A stretch of 24,062 bases of DNA from Hymenochaete sp. R1 (taxonomy: Eukaryota; Basidiomycota; Agaricomycetes; Hymenochaetales; Hymenochaetaceae). This document shows, in pieces, positions 9,086-19,294 of this stretch. Every line of letters starts with the position of its first letter. The first letter of the stretch is position 1. Both the position numbers and the translations under genes were made by a program. The DNA is taken from positions 1-24,062 of the forward strand of contig JAFREE010000249.1 in assembly GCA_019400425.1 (NCBI GenBank), written 5' to 3'. A model generated the notes under the pieces. It made no database searches. It saw only the letters and a program-made list of their open reading frames with translations, and was not told where the DNA came from.

Positions 9086-12000
9086 TCAAGACGACACCGA
9101 AAGGGTTTGTGCTTCCCAGTTGTCCAAAGCTTCGCAGTCTTCCAATTCACGACGAGGTAACCATCGGTCTCCTTCTGGGCCCTCATTTTGCCAACGAACT
9201 AAGTATTGGAAACCACGGCCGCGCTTCCGCTGATCCACAATCTTTTCGATGAATGATTCTACCTCGCCGTCTTGATTAATGACTGTTGGGGCAAGAGATT
9301 TGTGTCTCGAAGGGAATGTTGTGTCATCATTTTCGACATAACGTTTGAGTTGGGAGGCATGGAACGCGACACATCGTTTCTTCGATTTGGGAAAGTCAAG
9401 GTGGTAAACAGACGATTCCGGGAATGCTTTGACAACGCGGTATTTTCCATCCCACCGGGGGAAGAATTTGGCGGTTCGTTTGTCGCCTTTGTTGGCATAA
9501 TCTCGACGGCGGTTCAATGTTGAGAGCATGACGAAGTCGTCGACTTTGAAAATGTCCTCGGCACCGCGAGATCGGTCTGCAACTCGTTTTTGGTTGACTT
9601 TAGCGAGAACGAGGGAGTCTCGCGCATCGCTAACGTCCAGTTCGAGTTGCTGGAAAAGCAGTCGGGCCCTTTCGTCTTCAGGAACAGATGAGTCCGAAGG
9701 TTCCAGGGGAATTAGCGGTGGGAGGACCCTTGGCGATTTACCAATGCGAAGTTGGAAGGGGGTGTATCCAGTTGACTCGTTGGTGGTGTTCATCAGTTCG
9801 AAACGGACGCGAGGGAGAGCATCAACCCAACCGGACTGCTTTCGGTCGACATAGAAACGGAGGGCTTGAATGATGGTTTTGTTGGAGCGTTCTGAGACAC
9901 CGTCCGTCTGCGGATGAAAGGAAGAGGAAAGTTTGAGCTTAATACCAGAAAGTTTATGAAGCGAATTCCAGAAGGTTGAAACAAAAAGGTGGTCGCGGTC
10001 TGAGAATATACGAAGTGGAAGACCGTTTTCACAATACCAATGATCAAAGAATAAACGAGCAAAATGTTCGGCAGAAATGTCAGTTTTGCAAGGAATTAAA
10101 CGAATGTCCGAATGAAGTTGGTCCGTGATAGTACAAAGATAATTAAAAGAGCGATCGGGAGGAAGGGGTCCAACAAAATCAATGAAGATTGTATCGAAAC
10201 GATCATCTGCTATGGGGAGAGGGTGAAGAGGGCCGGTTGGTTTGGTGTTAGAGGACTTGTTGCGTTGACAAGCGTCGCAGCTTTTAACATAATTCTTTTC
10301 GATATCATCACGCATTTTTGGCCAGTAGTATGACGACTTTAAGGTTGAATACGTTTTGGTAGCGCCATAGTGTCCGAGGTTGTCGTGCGCAAGGCGTAGG
10401 AAGGTCTCCTGGAGTCCATTTGCCCTTGGCAGTACAAGACGTTCACCAATGAAAAGGAGTCCATTTCTGAGTGAAACACCAAGGTTTTTCTCGGGGGACT
10501 GGAACAGGAGGGCTGTAAAAGGGTCTTTCGCATAACCCGATTTGATGCGTTCCAGAAGCTCCTGGTCATGGGAGATTTCGAATAAGGGTGCGACTGTTTC
10601 TTCAACTGGTAGTCTGGATAAGGCATCGGCGACCGTGTTTTCAGAACCAGCGACATAACGGATGTCAAAGTCGTAATCTGAGAGAATTTCTTGCCACCTA
10701 GCCTGTCTGCGGGACAAGTTAGGTTGTTTCATGAAATGTTCAAGAGTGCGGTGGTCAGTGAACACTGTGAAATGGGATCCTAACAAATCACTGCGAAATT
10801 TTTTGAATGCGCGAACAATTGCGAGAAGTTCTTTTTCATGAACGGGGTAGTTCAGTTCTGCGCCTTTCAACGGAGACGAGTCATAGGCGACCGGTCGGGC
10901 AGTATCTGGTTCTGGTCCGTAAGATAAGACCGCGCCAGTGCGGAAGTCAGAAGCATCAGAATGGACAAAAATTTTATTGTCACCCGGACTCTGATGGTCA
11001 ATGGATGTAAGACATTCCGCAGAGAGGACCAATTCCTTTATAGACGTGAAAGCTGAATGATGACGAGCTGTCCATTGTGGGAAATGGCGGTCACATTCTT
11101 TGGTCGTGAGGGGATTAAGAACCAAACTGTGCTTTGCTAAGTCACGTAGGAAAGGGGAGAGATAACGTACGAGCCCCAAGAATGAACGAACGTCACTAGC
11201 CGTTTTAGGGATTGGCCAAGAGGAGATCTTTGCAGTCTTTGACGTGTCTGCGTGAATTCCAGATTTGTCAATGACGTGGCCAAGAAATTGAAGGGAACGG
11301 GTGAAAAGTTGGGTCTTACTGAGCGAACAGTAAAGACCGTTAGCCTTCAATGCATCCAGAACCGTCCGAAGGTTATGCCAGTGCTCTTCGGTGGTTCTTG
11401 ACCAGATAACTATGTCGTCTAGGTAGACATGGCAGATTTTCCCAATGAGCGGCCGCAGTGCTATGGTTACTCGACGTTGGTGCGTTGCTGGGGCGTTCCG
11501 ACAACCCATTGGCATTACGAGCCACTCATATAGGCCTTGCGGGGTCGTGAACGCCGTTAAAGGAATGTCATCGGGGTGGACTTTTGTTTGGTAAAAGGCG
11601 TTTGTCATGTCAATTTTGCCCCAAATGTTACCTTTAGCACAGTCAGCCAGAATGTCTGAGATCAAGGGGAGCGGGTATTTGTCGGGCACCGTGTTGGAGT
11701 TGAGTTGGCGATAGTCGATGACCATGCGTGGGAGTGCTGAGAGATCTTTCTTAGGAATTAGGAAGGCTGGACTGGCATGGCTACTGGAAGATGGTCGTAT
11801 TCGACCAGCATCAAGGTGTTGCTTAAGGAGCGTTGACCACGCATCTTTATATTTGCGGGGTGAGGCATACGTGCGAGTTTGAATTGTCTTTGACGCGTCT
11901 TTGAGCAAGAACCTGTGGTAAAGATTGTCGGGGAGATCGACAACGGGAGGAATATCGTCGGGAAAAAGATCGTGGTATTCACGTTTCAACTTTCTATCCG

Positions 12001-13657
12001 CTTCCATCATCACGTTGTCCTCGCTCAATGTCTCAATTCTATCTCTGATGGCAGCTATGAGGAGCTCATCGTGGTTTTGCGGGGGCACTTTCATCACAGA
12101 GTTTGCAGCTTGCCGGGCAATAACACGTCGGTCGTCGACGTCAGCTTTTGCTAATTGCAGTCGTTGCGCGCGGCGTTCTTTGGCAGAGCTGGGCGGAGAA
12201 GGTGAATTGGCAAGGATATTTGTCCCGTTTGGAGCAACACACGAGGAGTTTTGGATGTTTAGCAACAGACCGTTCGACTGGAGGAAGGGGGTACCTAGAA
12301 CCAGCGGAGATACCAAATTTGGGCAGACGATGGCAGAAAGGGTACGTGATTTCCATGTAGCAGATGTTGTTTGTGGTGCGATAGTTACAAATTCCTCTAA
12401 TGTACTTCCTCTTTTTCCATTCGAAACAGCCAACTTAATTGAAATAGGGACCTCCAAGCGTGAACGAGGGAGACGTAGCTTTTCGGCGAGCGTCGCGTCA
12501 ATCAGCACTAGAGAGGAACCGGAATCAATAAGGGCATTGGTTTCGATAGGATCGAGGGAAGTGGAGGATTTGAGGGTACATCGCCATATCGGAGATGGAT
12601 AGCGTAGAGGAGCTACGTACTCTTCATCCTCCGACCCGGGGCCATATTCGAGGACGGAGCTCTGGGTGTCCGCCCCCGCCACCACATCTTTAGGTGCCGT
12701 TGCTGAGTCGTCGTTAAGGTTGAGGTAAGCAAGTGCATGTGCTGGTAAAGTTGTCACGGCTGCTACTGGCTCGACCTTCACGCGACGAACCACAACTGGA
12801 GACAGGTTTAGCTGCTTCCTTACTACGTTTCCTGCCGCCTCCGTAATAGGCTGGCGGTTGAACTGACTCTCCGGGATGGCGCATTCATTAGCCCGGTGAC
12901 CTGCTTGGTAGTGGCGGCACCTCCAACATCCCCCAAATGCTTTGAGGATCTCCTTTTCGGCAGCATTGGGCGTTGAGAAGGAGGTTGAGCTGGATGACGT
13001 GTGTCGCTGTGGAGGGCGGGGCTTGGTCATAGATGGGGCAAATGTGGTCGTCGTAATGGTACGTTTTCCTTGTTTCTTAATACGTTCATCCATTCGTTCA
13101 TCTTCGGCGCGGAGCTTGATGTCTAATTCGCAGATGGCAGACACGAAGTCGGTAGTTTCAGTTCGAGCATGAATGGTGGTGTCTTCGGTGACCGCTTTGC
13201 GAAGAGAATCATCAAGGCGAGAGTGGAAAAAGGTGCGTAGGTAGGAGTCATCCATACGGTGTTGGGTTCCTTTGAGGAGGTTGTTGCGTGAGACAATTTG
13301 GAACCAGAACTCGTTGGCTGGTACACCATTTTGTTTCATGGCCTCGAGTGCCAGGCGCTCTCGCAATTCCCAGCCCGGTTCTAATGCTATGGGACGTAGG
13401 AGTTTTACGAAGTCGTCCCACGATTTTGTGTCAAGCTCCTCTTGTTTTCCTTCATACCAGTCCATTATTTTGGTGGTTTGAAGATTGTAGGCCGCACGGC
13501 GCACTTGTTGGTCCTCAGGAACATCCTTCTCAAGGAAGAAAGCCTTATTGTGTCGCAACATTTGATGGAACAGCAGTGGTGTCACAAAACCGTCGGTCAA
13601 GCGCGCTGGTTTGGAGGTGTTTTCGACATTGGAGATTTCGGCAAGTTTTCGGTTCAT
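9086..13657 (-). CDS. gag-pol: Gag-Pol polyprotein with chromodomain, 1,523 aa
   Basis: One uninterrupted frame from the ATG at 13657 to the TGA at 9086 encodes all retrotransposon proteins. Gag occupies roughly residues 1-240 and ends in a zinc knuckle C244-x2-C247-x6-H254-x4-C259, two residues longer in the middle than the canonical x4. The aspartic protease has DSGSS at 378-382. Reverse transcriptase spans about 560-800 with the catalytic YLDD at 745-748. RNase H shows SDAS (Asp901) and TDHR (Asp968). Integrase has an HHCC zinc site (His1091, His1096, Cys1127, Cys1130) and the acidic triad Asp1160, Asp1220 and Glu1256, the last within HPQTDGVSER. A GPY/F-like module (FPRWDGKYRV, about 1399-1408) precedes the chromodomain at about 1465-1518 (QYLVRWQ 1484-1490). 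No stop, frameshift or missing catalytic residue is visible. Confidence 0.97.
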   Translation of the reverse strand: MNRKLAEISNVENTSKPARLTDGFVTPLLFHQMLRHNKAFFLEKDVPEDQQVRRAAYNLQTTKIMDWYEGKQEELDTKSWDDFVKLLRPIALEPGWELRERLALEAMKQNGVPANEFWFQIVSRNNLLKGTQHRMDDSYLRTFFHSRLDDSLRKAVTEDTTIHARTETTDFVSAICELDIKLRAEDERMDERIKKQGKRTITTTTFAPSMTKPRPPQRHTSSSSTSFSTPNAAEKEILKAFGGCWRCRHYQAGHRANECAIPESQFNRQPITEAAGNVVRKQLNLSPVVVRRVKVEPVAAVTTLPAHALAYLNLNDDSATAPKDVVAGADTQSSVLEYGPGSEDEEYVAPLRYPSPIWRCTLKSSTSLDPIETNALIDSGSSLVLIDATLAEKLRLPRSRLEVPISIKLAVSNGKRGSTLEEFVTIAPQTTSATWKSRTLSAIVCPNLVSPLVLGTPFLQSNGLLLNIQNSSCVAPNGTNILANSPSPPSSAKERRAQRLQLAKADVDDRRVIARQAANSVMKVPPQNHDELLIAAIRDRIETLSEDNVMMEADRKLKREYHDLFPDDIPPVVDLPDNLYHRFLLKDASKTIQTRTYASPRKYKDAWSTLLKQHLDAGRIRPSSSSHASPAFLIPKKDLSALPRMVIDYRQLNSNTVPDKYPLPLISDILADCAKGNIWGKIDMTNAFYQTKVHPDDIPLTAFTTPQGLYEWLVMPMGCRNAPATHQRRVTIALRPLIGKICHVYLDDIVIWSRTTEEHWHNLRTVLDALKANGLYCSLSKTQLFTRSLQFLGHVIDKSGIHADTSKTAKISSWPIPKTASDVRSFLGLVRYLSPFLRDLAKHSLVLNPLTTKECDRHFPQWTARHHSAFTSIKELVLSAECLTSIDHQSPGDNKIFVHSDASDFRTGAVLSYGPEPDTARPVAYDSSPLKGAELNYPVHEKELLAIVRAFKKFRSDLLGSHFTVFTDHRTLEHFMKQPNLSRRQARWQEILSDYDFDIRYVAGSENTVADALSRLPVEETVAPLFEISHDQELLERIKSGYAKDPFTALLFQSPEKNLGVSLRNGLLFIGERLVLPRANGLQETFLRLAHDNLGHYGATKTYSTLKSSYYWPKMRDDIEKNYVKSCDACQRNKSSNTKPTGPLHPLPIADDRFDTIFIDFVGPLPPDRSFNYLCTITDQLHSDIRLIPCKTDISAEHFARLFFDHWYCENGLPLRIFSDRDHLFVSTFWNSLHKLSGIKLKLSSSFHPQTDGVSERSNKTIIQALRFYVDRKQSGWVDALPRVRFELMNTTNESTGYTPFQLRIGKSPRVLPPLIPLEPSDSSVPEDERARLLFQQLELDVSDARDSLVLAKVNQKRVADRSRGAEDIFKVDDFVMLSTLNRRRDYANKGDKRTAKFFPRWDGKYRVVKAFPESSVYHLDFPKSKKRCVAFHASQLKRYVENDDTTFPSRHKSLAPTVINQDGEVESFIEKIVDQRKRGRGFQYLVRWQNEGPEGDRWLPRRELEDCEALDNWEAQTLSVSS

Positions 13658-13868
13658 TGTTTGGTCGGAGTCAAGTCAAGGAGCGAGATGCAATCAAGGT
13701 CGAGTATAGCGTTCGAGCTGTCCACCGATGGTCAAGTCGGGTGGCCCAGGTGTCTAGTTCAGCGCAGGTCTCCAGTGGTGACCCAGGTCTCTCAGGAGGT
13801 GCTAGTCGGTCGGGTGGCACGAGGTGGCACACTCCGACAGTCAAGTCTATTCGTCGTTCAAAAAAAAG
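13658..13868 (-). other. 5' leader of the retrotransposon transcript
   Basis: 211 bp between the 5' LTR and the Gag ATG. The first bases after the LTR in element sense are CTTTTTTTGAACGACG. No TGG-initial tRNA primer-binding site is visible at the usual place. A segment at 13813-13833 imperfectly repeats the last bases of the LTR (AGTGTGCCAC, then CGTGC). Confidence 0.7.
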
Positions 13869-14135
13869 TGGAGCACGTTGTGGCACACTAGAACGGAACG
13901 GGAATCGACTTGGTATTCGAGTAGCGTAAGGTAAGAATAAGAGAGAGGGTACATGATACTAATTACGAACCTTGGTATTCGAGTAGCGTAAGGTAAGAAT
14001 AAGAGAGAGGGTGGCGACTCGAAACCAACGGTGCGTGCTATTTAAGAGAATAGACAAAATCACATGTAAAAGGAAAAGGGGTGACGAAGGAAAAGGTGAT
14101 GGTCTAGAGTAGAATGTTATGTGTAGTTCGCTACA
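13869..14135 (-). repeat. 5' LTR of the retrotransposon (267 bp)
   Basis: The promoter-bearing LTR for minus-strand transcription. Its boundaries are set by the point where identity with 8728-8994 ends on both sides, by the TG/CA termini, and by the adjoining TCGTC duplication. Confidence 0.96.
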
Positions 14136-14140
14136 TCGTC
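14136..14140. repeat. Target site duplication, right copy (TCGTC)
   Basis: It matches 8723-8727 exactly and directly abuts the right LTR. Confidence 0.95.
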
Positions 14141-16366
14141 GGAGATTACTCGTCAGAAAGACGAGCATTGTACGGACGTAAAAGACTACTTCGACTAGAT
14201 GCAAAATAGGTGACTAGCACCCGTCCAATAACCATGACTGCTTTGGTGCTAGATATGTATACATTTGTCAGTGTGCCGGAGGTTATACCACACCCGTTCG
14301 AGTGCAACAGTGAAAGAGGATGCGACTTAAAAGTCAAGAGGACTGCCCGACTCGAACATGGGCTTTCGTTACATCTGCTTAACCCGCATTAGCTTAACAT
14401 TCGTGGCGTCATCTAATTCATTAAATCTAAGTACTGAGATCTCAGTTGTGAGGACTTGATCCACGTTTTTGAAACGTGTTTAATCTCAATAAGGACCGAA
14501 AGGATAAGTTGACGCGCGCAAATTTGTACGAGTGGAGACTGGGAAAGACCGCTGGAGGACAGGCGCATAAGGTTCTGAGAGGAGATTTACCATCTACGAC
14601 CCAATTATAAAGTCTATGCCTTGAACGGTTATAAAAGCCGCTGCTTTAAGACGGGTGATGTAGAAGTTGAGTAAGAATCGAACTCGGCGGAAGAAATACC
14701 GAACATTTCGGTGTGCGGCGTACATGACCTCGGAGATCACGATGTCAATTTACGTGGATCAGTTTAACCAGAGTTTCAAACACCGCGAACAATCGAAGAA
14801 CGCCCCCTCGCCTTTCGACTCCTCGCGCCTGGTCAGTCTGTCGTTATTGCGACGGCGATAGATGAAAAGACACGCTATCGTTTAGCCTGAACGCGACCGA
14901 TAAGTTCGGCATTCGGGTAAATCCTTTTCAAATTATAAAGCTGACCGTTGATCGAGACTTTTGAAAGCGTTCAGAAGAGACAGAGAAAACGATGTCCAGA
15001 GAAGCTTGAGAGCAAGACTCACACGCACCCTTCATCAACTTCCATCGGTATTATTGTACACATCGTGGTTAGAGGGCAGGTATCGTCTCAATAGAGAAGG
15101 TGTTATTGTATGAAGACCACGCAAGGCCAGACAAAAAGACATCACGTCTCTACCGAAAAAATCGGTGGCCTGGTCGAAGGAGAGGGCGGAGATTCTTTGT
15201 CAAAGCCGACACATTTCAAACGATTACGACCCTTACCTACTATGAGATTCCGCCTTCGTTTTGAGTGCTCTTGCGTAAATTAGTGAAGTCGTGGCCGAGT
15301 TTATCGGCGAAGTCTATCTTGCATGTTCGTTGTACAGATATAAATTGTTCTATCATCACGAGGACCCAAGCATTTCTCAATGAGACCTCGAATCGAAGCA
15401 GGGGCAAAGGGCAAAAATAGTGACTTTGACTCACCAAGAGACGTAAAGCCCGACTTGAACGCGCGAATCAGCTGTAACTTTAGATTGATCCTAACGCCTG
15501 AAAAAGAGTTCGAGCAATCCCGAACACAGATACTTCGGGGTGGGCTGATGACGGGAGCATGGCGTAAACAGATGAGATTGCGCCGCCTTTTCGTGAATCT
15601 CTGTATGTATGGTGAAATTGCTGTCAAGCGGAAAACCCGAAATGTTCGTATGGTACGATATATACACTTGAATCGAAGTTCACTGGACAAAGAGGGGGCG
15701 CCGAGTCCAGTCACCAGACCGAAGCGTTCGGGGCATATCTCCTTAGTGATGAATTATTTAATTAAATTGAAGAGCAAATCAGCGACGGCTTTTTCTTCTA
15801 TGACTAAAGCAGAACGACGCACGACCGGTTCAGTTCAGTCGCTCTTATGCATACTCGCAATTCCTAAAGAGTAATGCGTGGTGCTAATCGTTCGTGCTCA
15901 CCCTTAAGGCCCAAATTCGTTCGCAGTGGGTGTCGTCAATGACAAGACTGCGTCCAAGCCCAGGCCAAAACATCCGAAGTCATAGGAGGCCCTTGTGCAT
16001 GTGCATGTGGATAGACAATCGACAAATTACGAATCAGCTTGGCAACTAATGATCCACGTCGGAGGTCAGCCCTGGAATTGCAAATAAAGCGACGCTCACC
16101 AGGTCGGTCTTCCTGACTGTACTGTTACGCAAAAGAAAAAAAAAACCAATACGGTTGGAGGTTGAGTGTCCATATCCTAGAAAACGCAAGACTGTCTTGA
16201 AATCTGTGCTGTTCCCTCCTCAAACACATTTGAGCAGTCAAAATATGATTGGATGAGGCATATGTGCACTGCGAGTTGTCCCCTTGCCAATGTATATTAT
16301 TTAAGCCAGCCCAGTCCCATTTTGGCTCATGCTCAAAGATTCCGCCAGGCTTCTTGAACGGCAGGA
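14141..16366. other. Long region without recognisable gene
   Basis: 2.2 kb of balanced composition with stops in all frames except scattered chance frames. The longest is 15380-15874 on the plus strand, with an equally long antisense partner at 15301-15714; neither has recognisable content. I find no transposon domains and no credible tRNA. Small hairpins occur, for example a 6-bp stem at 14149-14165. The final 100 bp (CCAAT near 16285, TATATTATTTAAG near 16290) resemble a core promoter pointing right. Confidence 0.55.
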
Positions 16367-16726
16367 ATGTCTACGCAGCGAGGTTCAATCAACCGTTGCG
16401 TGCATAAGAGTAAAAAAAATAAACGACATCGGTCCTCCCGGAGCCTGCTTGTTGATAGCTTGAGCCAGCCTGTTCCCTCACGCACCGTCGGCTATGTTTG
16501 CTATCCGCGATTGCAGCTACCGACGAGAGTGAAGCCGGCAGCGCGACTGGATTTCCCGCCGCCAACGCTCACCCGCACATCCCGCGGAAACAGCGCGCGC
16601 AAGGTAATACATCGACAGGATAGACACATTACATACCCTATAGCGGGTGGGCGAACGTCCAGCCAACGATTGCCCGACGGAACGGTCGACCGATTTCTTC
16701 GTAGCGCTCGTAGTCAGAATCCTTAG
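16367..16726 (+). CDS. Possible small gene, 119 codons, unrecognised
   Basis: An ATG in fair context follows a promoter-like stretch (CCAAT then TATATTATTTAAG about 75 bp upstream). The product is basic, rich in Arg, Ser and Pro, with a cluster of Lys/Arg near residues 14-25. It resembles no family I know. The composition could also come from chance translation of GC-rich DNA, and a minus-strand frame overlaps it. Listed because of the upstream elements only. Confidence 0.2.
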   Translation: MSTQRGSINRCVHKSKKNKRHRSSRSLLVDSLSQPVPSRTVGYVCYPRLQLPTRVKPAARLDFPPPTLTRTSRGNSARKVIHRQDRHITYPIAGGRTSSQRLPDGTVDRFLRSARSQNP

Positions 16727-19294
16727 GATCAGATGCCCGGTTTTTTTTCCCCCTTGGTACGTGTACGACCGAGCTGCCCGGATTGGAGCCATAGCTTCGG
16801 TTAATCGAGTAGATGAAAGCAAGCGCAGACGGGAATTGGAAAGCTGCGACAGTGCGAGATCGTAACTCTGCAGTGGAGGGACGGATGGACGTGGTGATGG
16901 TGGTGGGTGTAAAAGGAAATGACGCAAATCGAACTCGGAAAATGCCGAATTTTCCGAGCGCTAAACGATCAGACTTTCGCAGTTTTTTTCCTGTGAATTT
17001 CCAGGCTTTTATTTCAGACTCCAGCGCCTCGCTTCATTTCCTCAAATGCTGACAGTACCCACGACCGACATTCGAAACGGGCACGGTAAGGAGTTTGTCA
17101 TACCGTCATGTGCACAAAGCAGTGCACGAAGAGGGAACGCGGAGAAGACCGACTCGAAATCGTCATTGGCCGAGAACACCAAAGCAGAGAAGAAACCCGA
17201 GATAATCGAAACCGAACATCTACCAGTAATCTTACACTGATTACAAGAAGACGGAAATACAGACCCGTAATGTAAGTAGTTCTCATGATCAAAAAACGTA
17301 AAGAGATTAACATCCCAGGGAACCCAGAGACCGAAAATTACATCCGCATCCGTAACGAGCAACTAGCACAACGTGAAGACACGAGGCCCAAGACACCCTA
17401 AAGCCAAAGCCAAAATCCGATACCTTACACCATCGGCCGTTTCAGAAATCCCAGAAAACGCGCAGACTGCGTCACGAGGCGCAATCAAACAAACAGGTGG
17501 CACCCACGAGCGACCGATGAAACCCGACGAGAGATAAGAACCCGCGAAATCACAGAAGTTGGAAGTCGACTTGAAAAAGGTGCTGTGATCCTATCGAATG
17601 GATGACGACGATGACGATGATGACGCTGAGGGTTGGTCCGACCTCATGGCTCTACAATGCCAATGCAGCGACGTAACAAAAGAGCGAGGAACTTGGGCTC
17701 GAGGCTCGAGAATTGGCAATATCGTGTATCACGAGACGGGCCGTGCTGCGCTGCGTGGGTGAGTGGTGAGTGAGATACCTCGACCATTCGTCCACTCGAC
17801 CGCTCGACTGATTTCATCCAGCGTCCGCTGACCCGTTTGAACGGTCATAAGTAGCGGATCCTTGGACAGACGTGTGCCAGCCGCCAGCCTGAGTGCGGGA
17901 ACTTGACTTGAAAGAAGTTTGGTGGAGTTGGAGTTTGGAGTTGGAGACTCTTGCACTTCTTGTTGTGGTTGTTCACATTTGGGATAAACGCCGCATGGAT
18001 GGTGTGTGTGCGATTCTACGACCCGTAGGGCAAGTCCGAAGACGAGTACCAATAGTAGTACCAGTCCTGTACGAGTCGGAGTCCGCGTCCATCGTCATAG
18101 TCATCATCGCCGTCGTCGTCGTCTTCGATCGAATCGTACTCCAAGTCACGAGCCCCTACGTTCACGATCATCTGACCGTGAGGTCCCTCCAGTTTACCCC
18201 ACCTTTCATCCGAGTCCCAGCCCCGAGCGGATGACTGCCTAATCGTGAAAAAAAGGAAATGATTGGTCAGTTTCACTAGTACTGGCTGGTGTCCGTGTCA
18301 AGCCTCTCAGATGCGAGTTGGATCAGAGGAGCAAGTCCGCACACGACACCGACCGAGAGTCAACGAGCGGAAATCGGATTCCGGTCTTGGAGCTCGAGCT
18401 CGAGGCTTGGTGCTTGTACCAGTAGACGCTGACACTGGACAACGTCCACGCTAGCGTCACATTCGTCGAGCGATAAGGGATAAAGGTAGATGAAAACGCG
18501 GGGAAAACGTGGACGGATCCTGATTTTTTTGACCTTTCCCATCTTGTTAAGTCTTTTCCTATCCCCTTATCCCTTAATAGTCTCCGCCTCCTCTCCGCAT
18601 CCGTTTCCGTCTCCGAATTTGCCTCCGAAAGAAGTCGGGATGGCGCTTCGTAAGGTAAGGACACCACGAACCGCGAATCACGAATCACGATAACTCCCTT
18701 CCGCACCTCGCACCTCGCACCTATAGCATCACTGTATCAGTCACAAAACACACTGGCACGCACACTGACATCAATACTTACAGAAAGCAACGAGGACCGT
18801 GATGCTGCGTCGCGTGCCATGATACCATGATACTGCACCACCGGATTGGGTTCGTTGGGCTGACCTCAGGCCCTGGGCCTCCTGCCAGTAACCTACAATA
18901 TTGAGATTGTGGTATAGTACCGACCTGAAGGCCGATGTCACCGTGAAGAGAGAAAAGCAAAGGGAAGAAACTTATGAGCCGCGAGCCGCGAAAACAGAAA
19001 CGAAGACGAAGACAAAGGTCGAGGATGGGGGAGGGGGAAGGGGGAGTTGAATAGATTCGAACTCCGGTGCACCGTACAGCCTAGTACTTGGGATTCTTGA
19101 GGCTTGAGACCTGCGGTCGGTGAGAACTGAAGACTTGAAGGGCTGAAGAGCTCAAGAGTTGAAGAAGTATGAGAACGAAGTGCCGCGGAGACCTAGACGC
19201 AACACAACGATACGATACGATTCATACATTGAATCATCACCGCATAATGGATACGATACGCCACATGGGTATATGCACGCTGATGAAAAGCGCC
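16727..19294. other. Region without recognisable gene, locally simple-sequence
   Basis: 2.5 kb with only short frames on both strands. A 54-codon frame from about 17599 encodes an acidic N-terminus (Met followed by eight Asp) but has no further support. Trinucleotide-like GAC/GTC stretches near 17605-17630 and 18090-18130 create Asp-rich translations on one strand or the other. A perfect inverted repeat lies at 16934-16958. Confidence 0.5.
16934..16958. repeat. Perfect 10-bp inverted repeat, 5-base spacer
   Basis: The left arm is CTCGGAAAAT (16934-16943) and the right arm ATTTTCCGAG (16949-16958), with spacer GCCGA. As RNA it forms a short stable hairpin. A run of seven T follows about 25 bp later. 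Confidence 0.9.

Larger units (their letters stand above)
8728..14135 (-). mobile_element. Complete Ty3/gypsy LTR retrotransposon (chromovirus), 5,408 bp
   Basis: The element has two 267-bp LTRs beginning TG and ending CA, a 5-bp target duplication on both sides, and one Gag-Pol frame with protease, reverse transcriptase, RNase H, integrase and a C-terminal chromodomain, in that order. This order and the chromodomain place it among chromoviruses. It is transcribed on the minus strand, so the 5' LTR is at 13869-14135. The single Gag-Pol frame without a frameshift recalls the Tf1/sushi branch. The LTRs read as identical by eye and the frame is open throughout, so the insertion appears recent and the copy may be autonomous. 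It sits about 570 bp upstream of the hydrolase start codon. Confidence 0.97.

Noticed and set aside
11925..12602. 225-codon plus-strand frame opposite the polyprotein
   Set aside because: It is a shadow of the Gag-Pol coding sequence with no independent signature.
14433..14446. 14-bp perfect palindrome ACTGAGATCTCAGT
   Set aside because: A palindrome of this length is expected about once by chance in a window of this size, and nothing nearby gives it a role.
14667..14700. TTCGATT-containing segment (and similar ones at 16926, 19051 and 19643) as a tRNA B box
   Set aside because: The flanking bases do not form a T-arm stem, and no acceptor or anticodon arms could be placed.
15301..15874. Overlapping sense (164 codons) and antisense (137 codons) frames as a gene
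   Set aside because: Both strands are open over the same bases, neither has family features, and no promoter or splice structure supports either.
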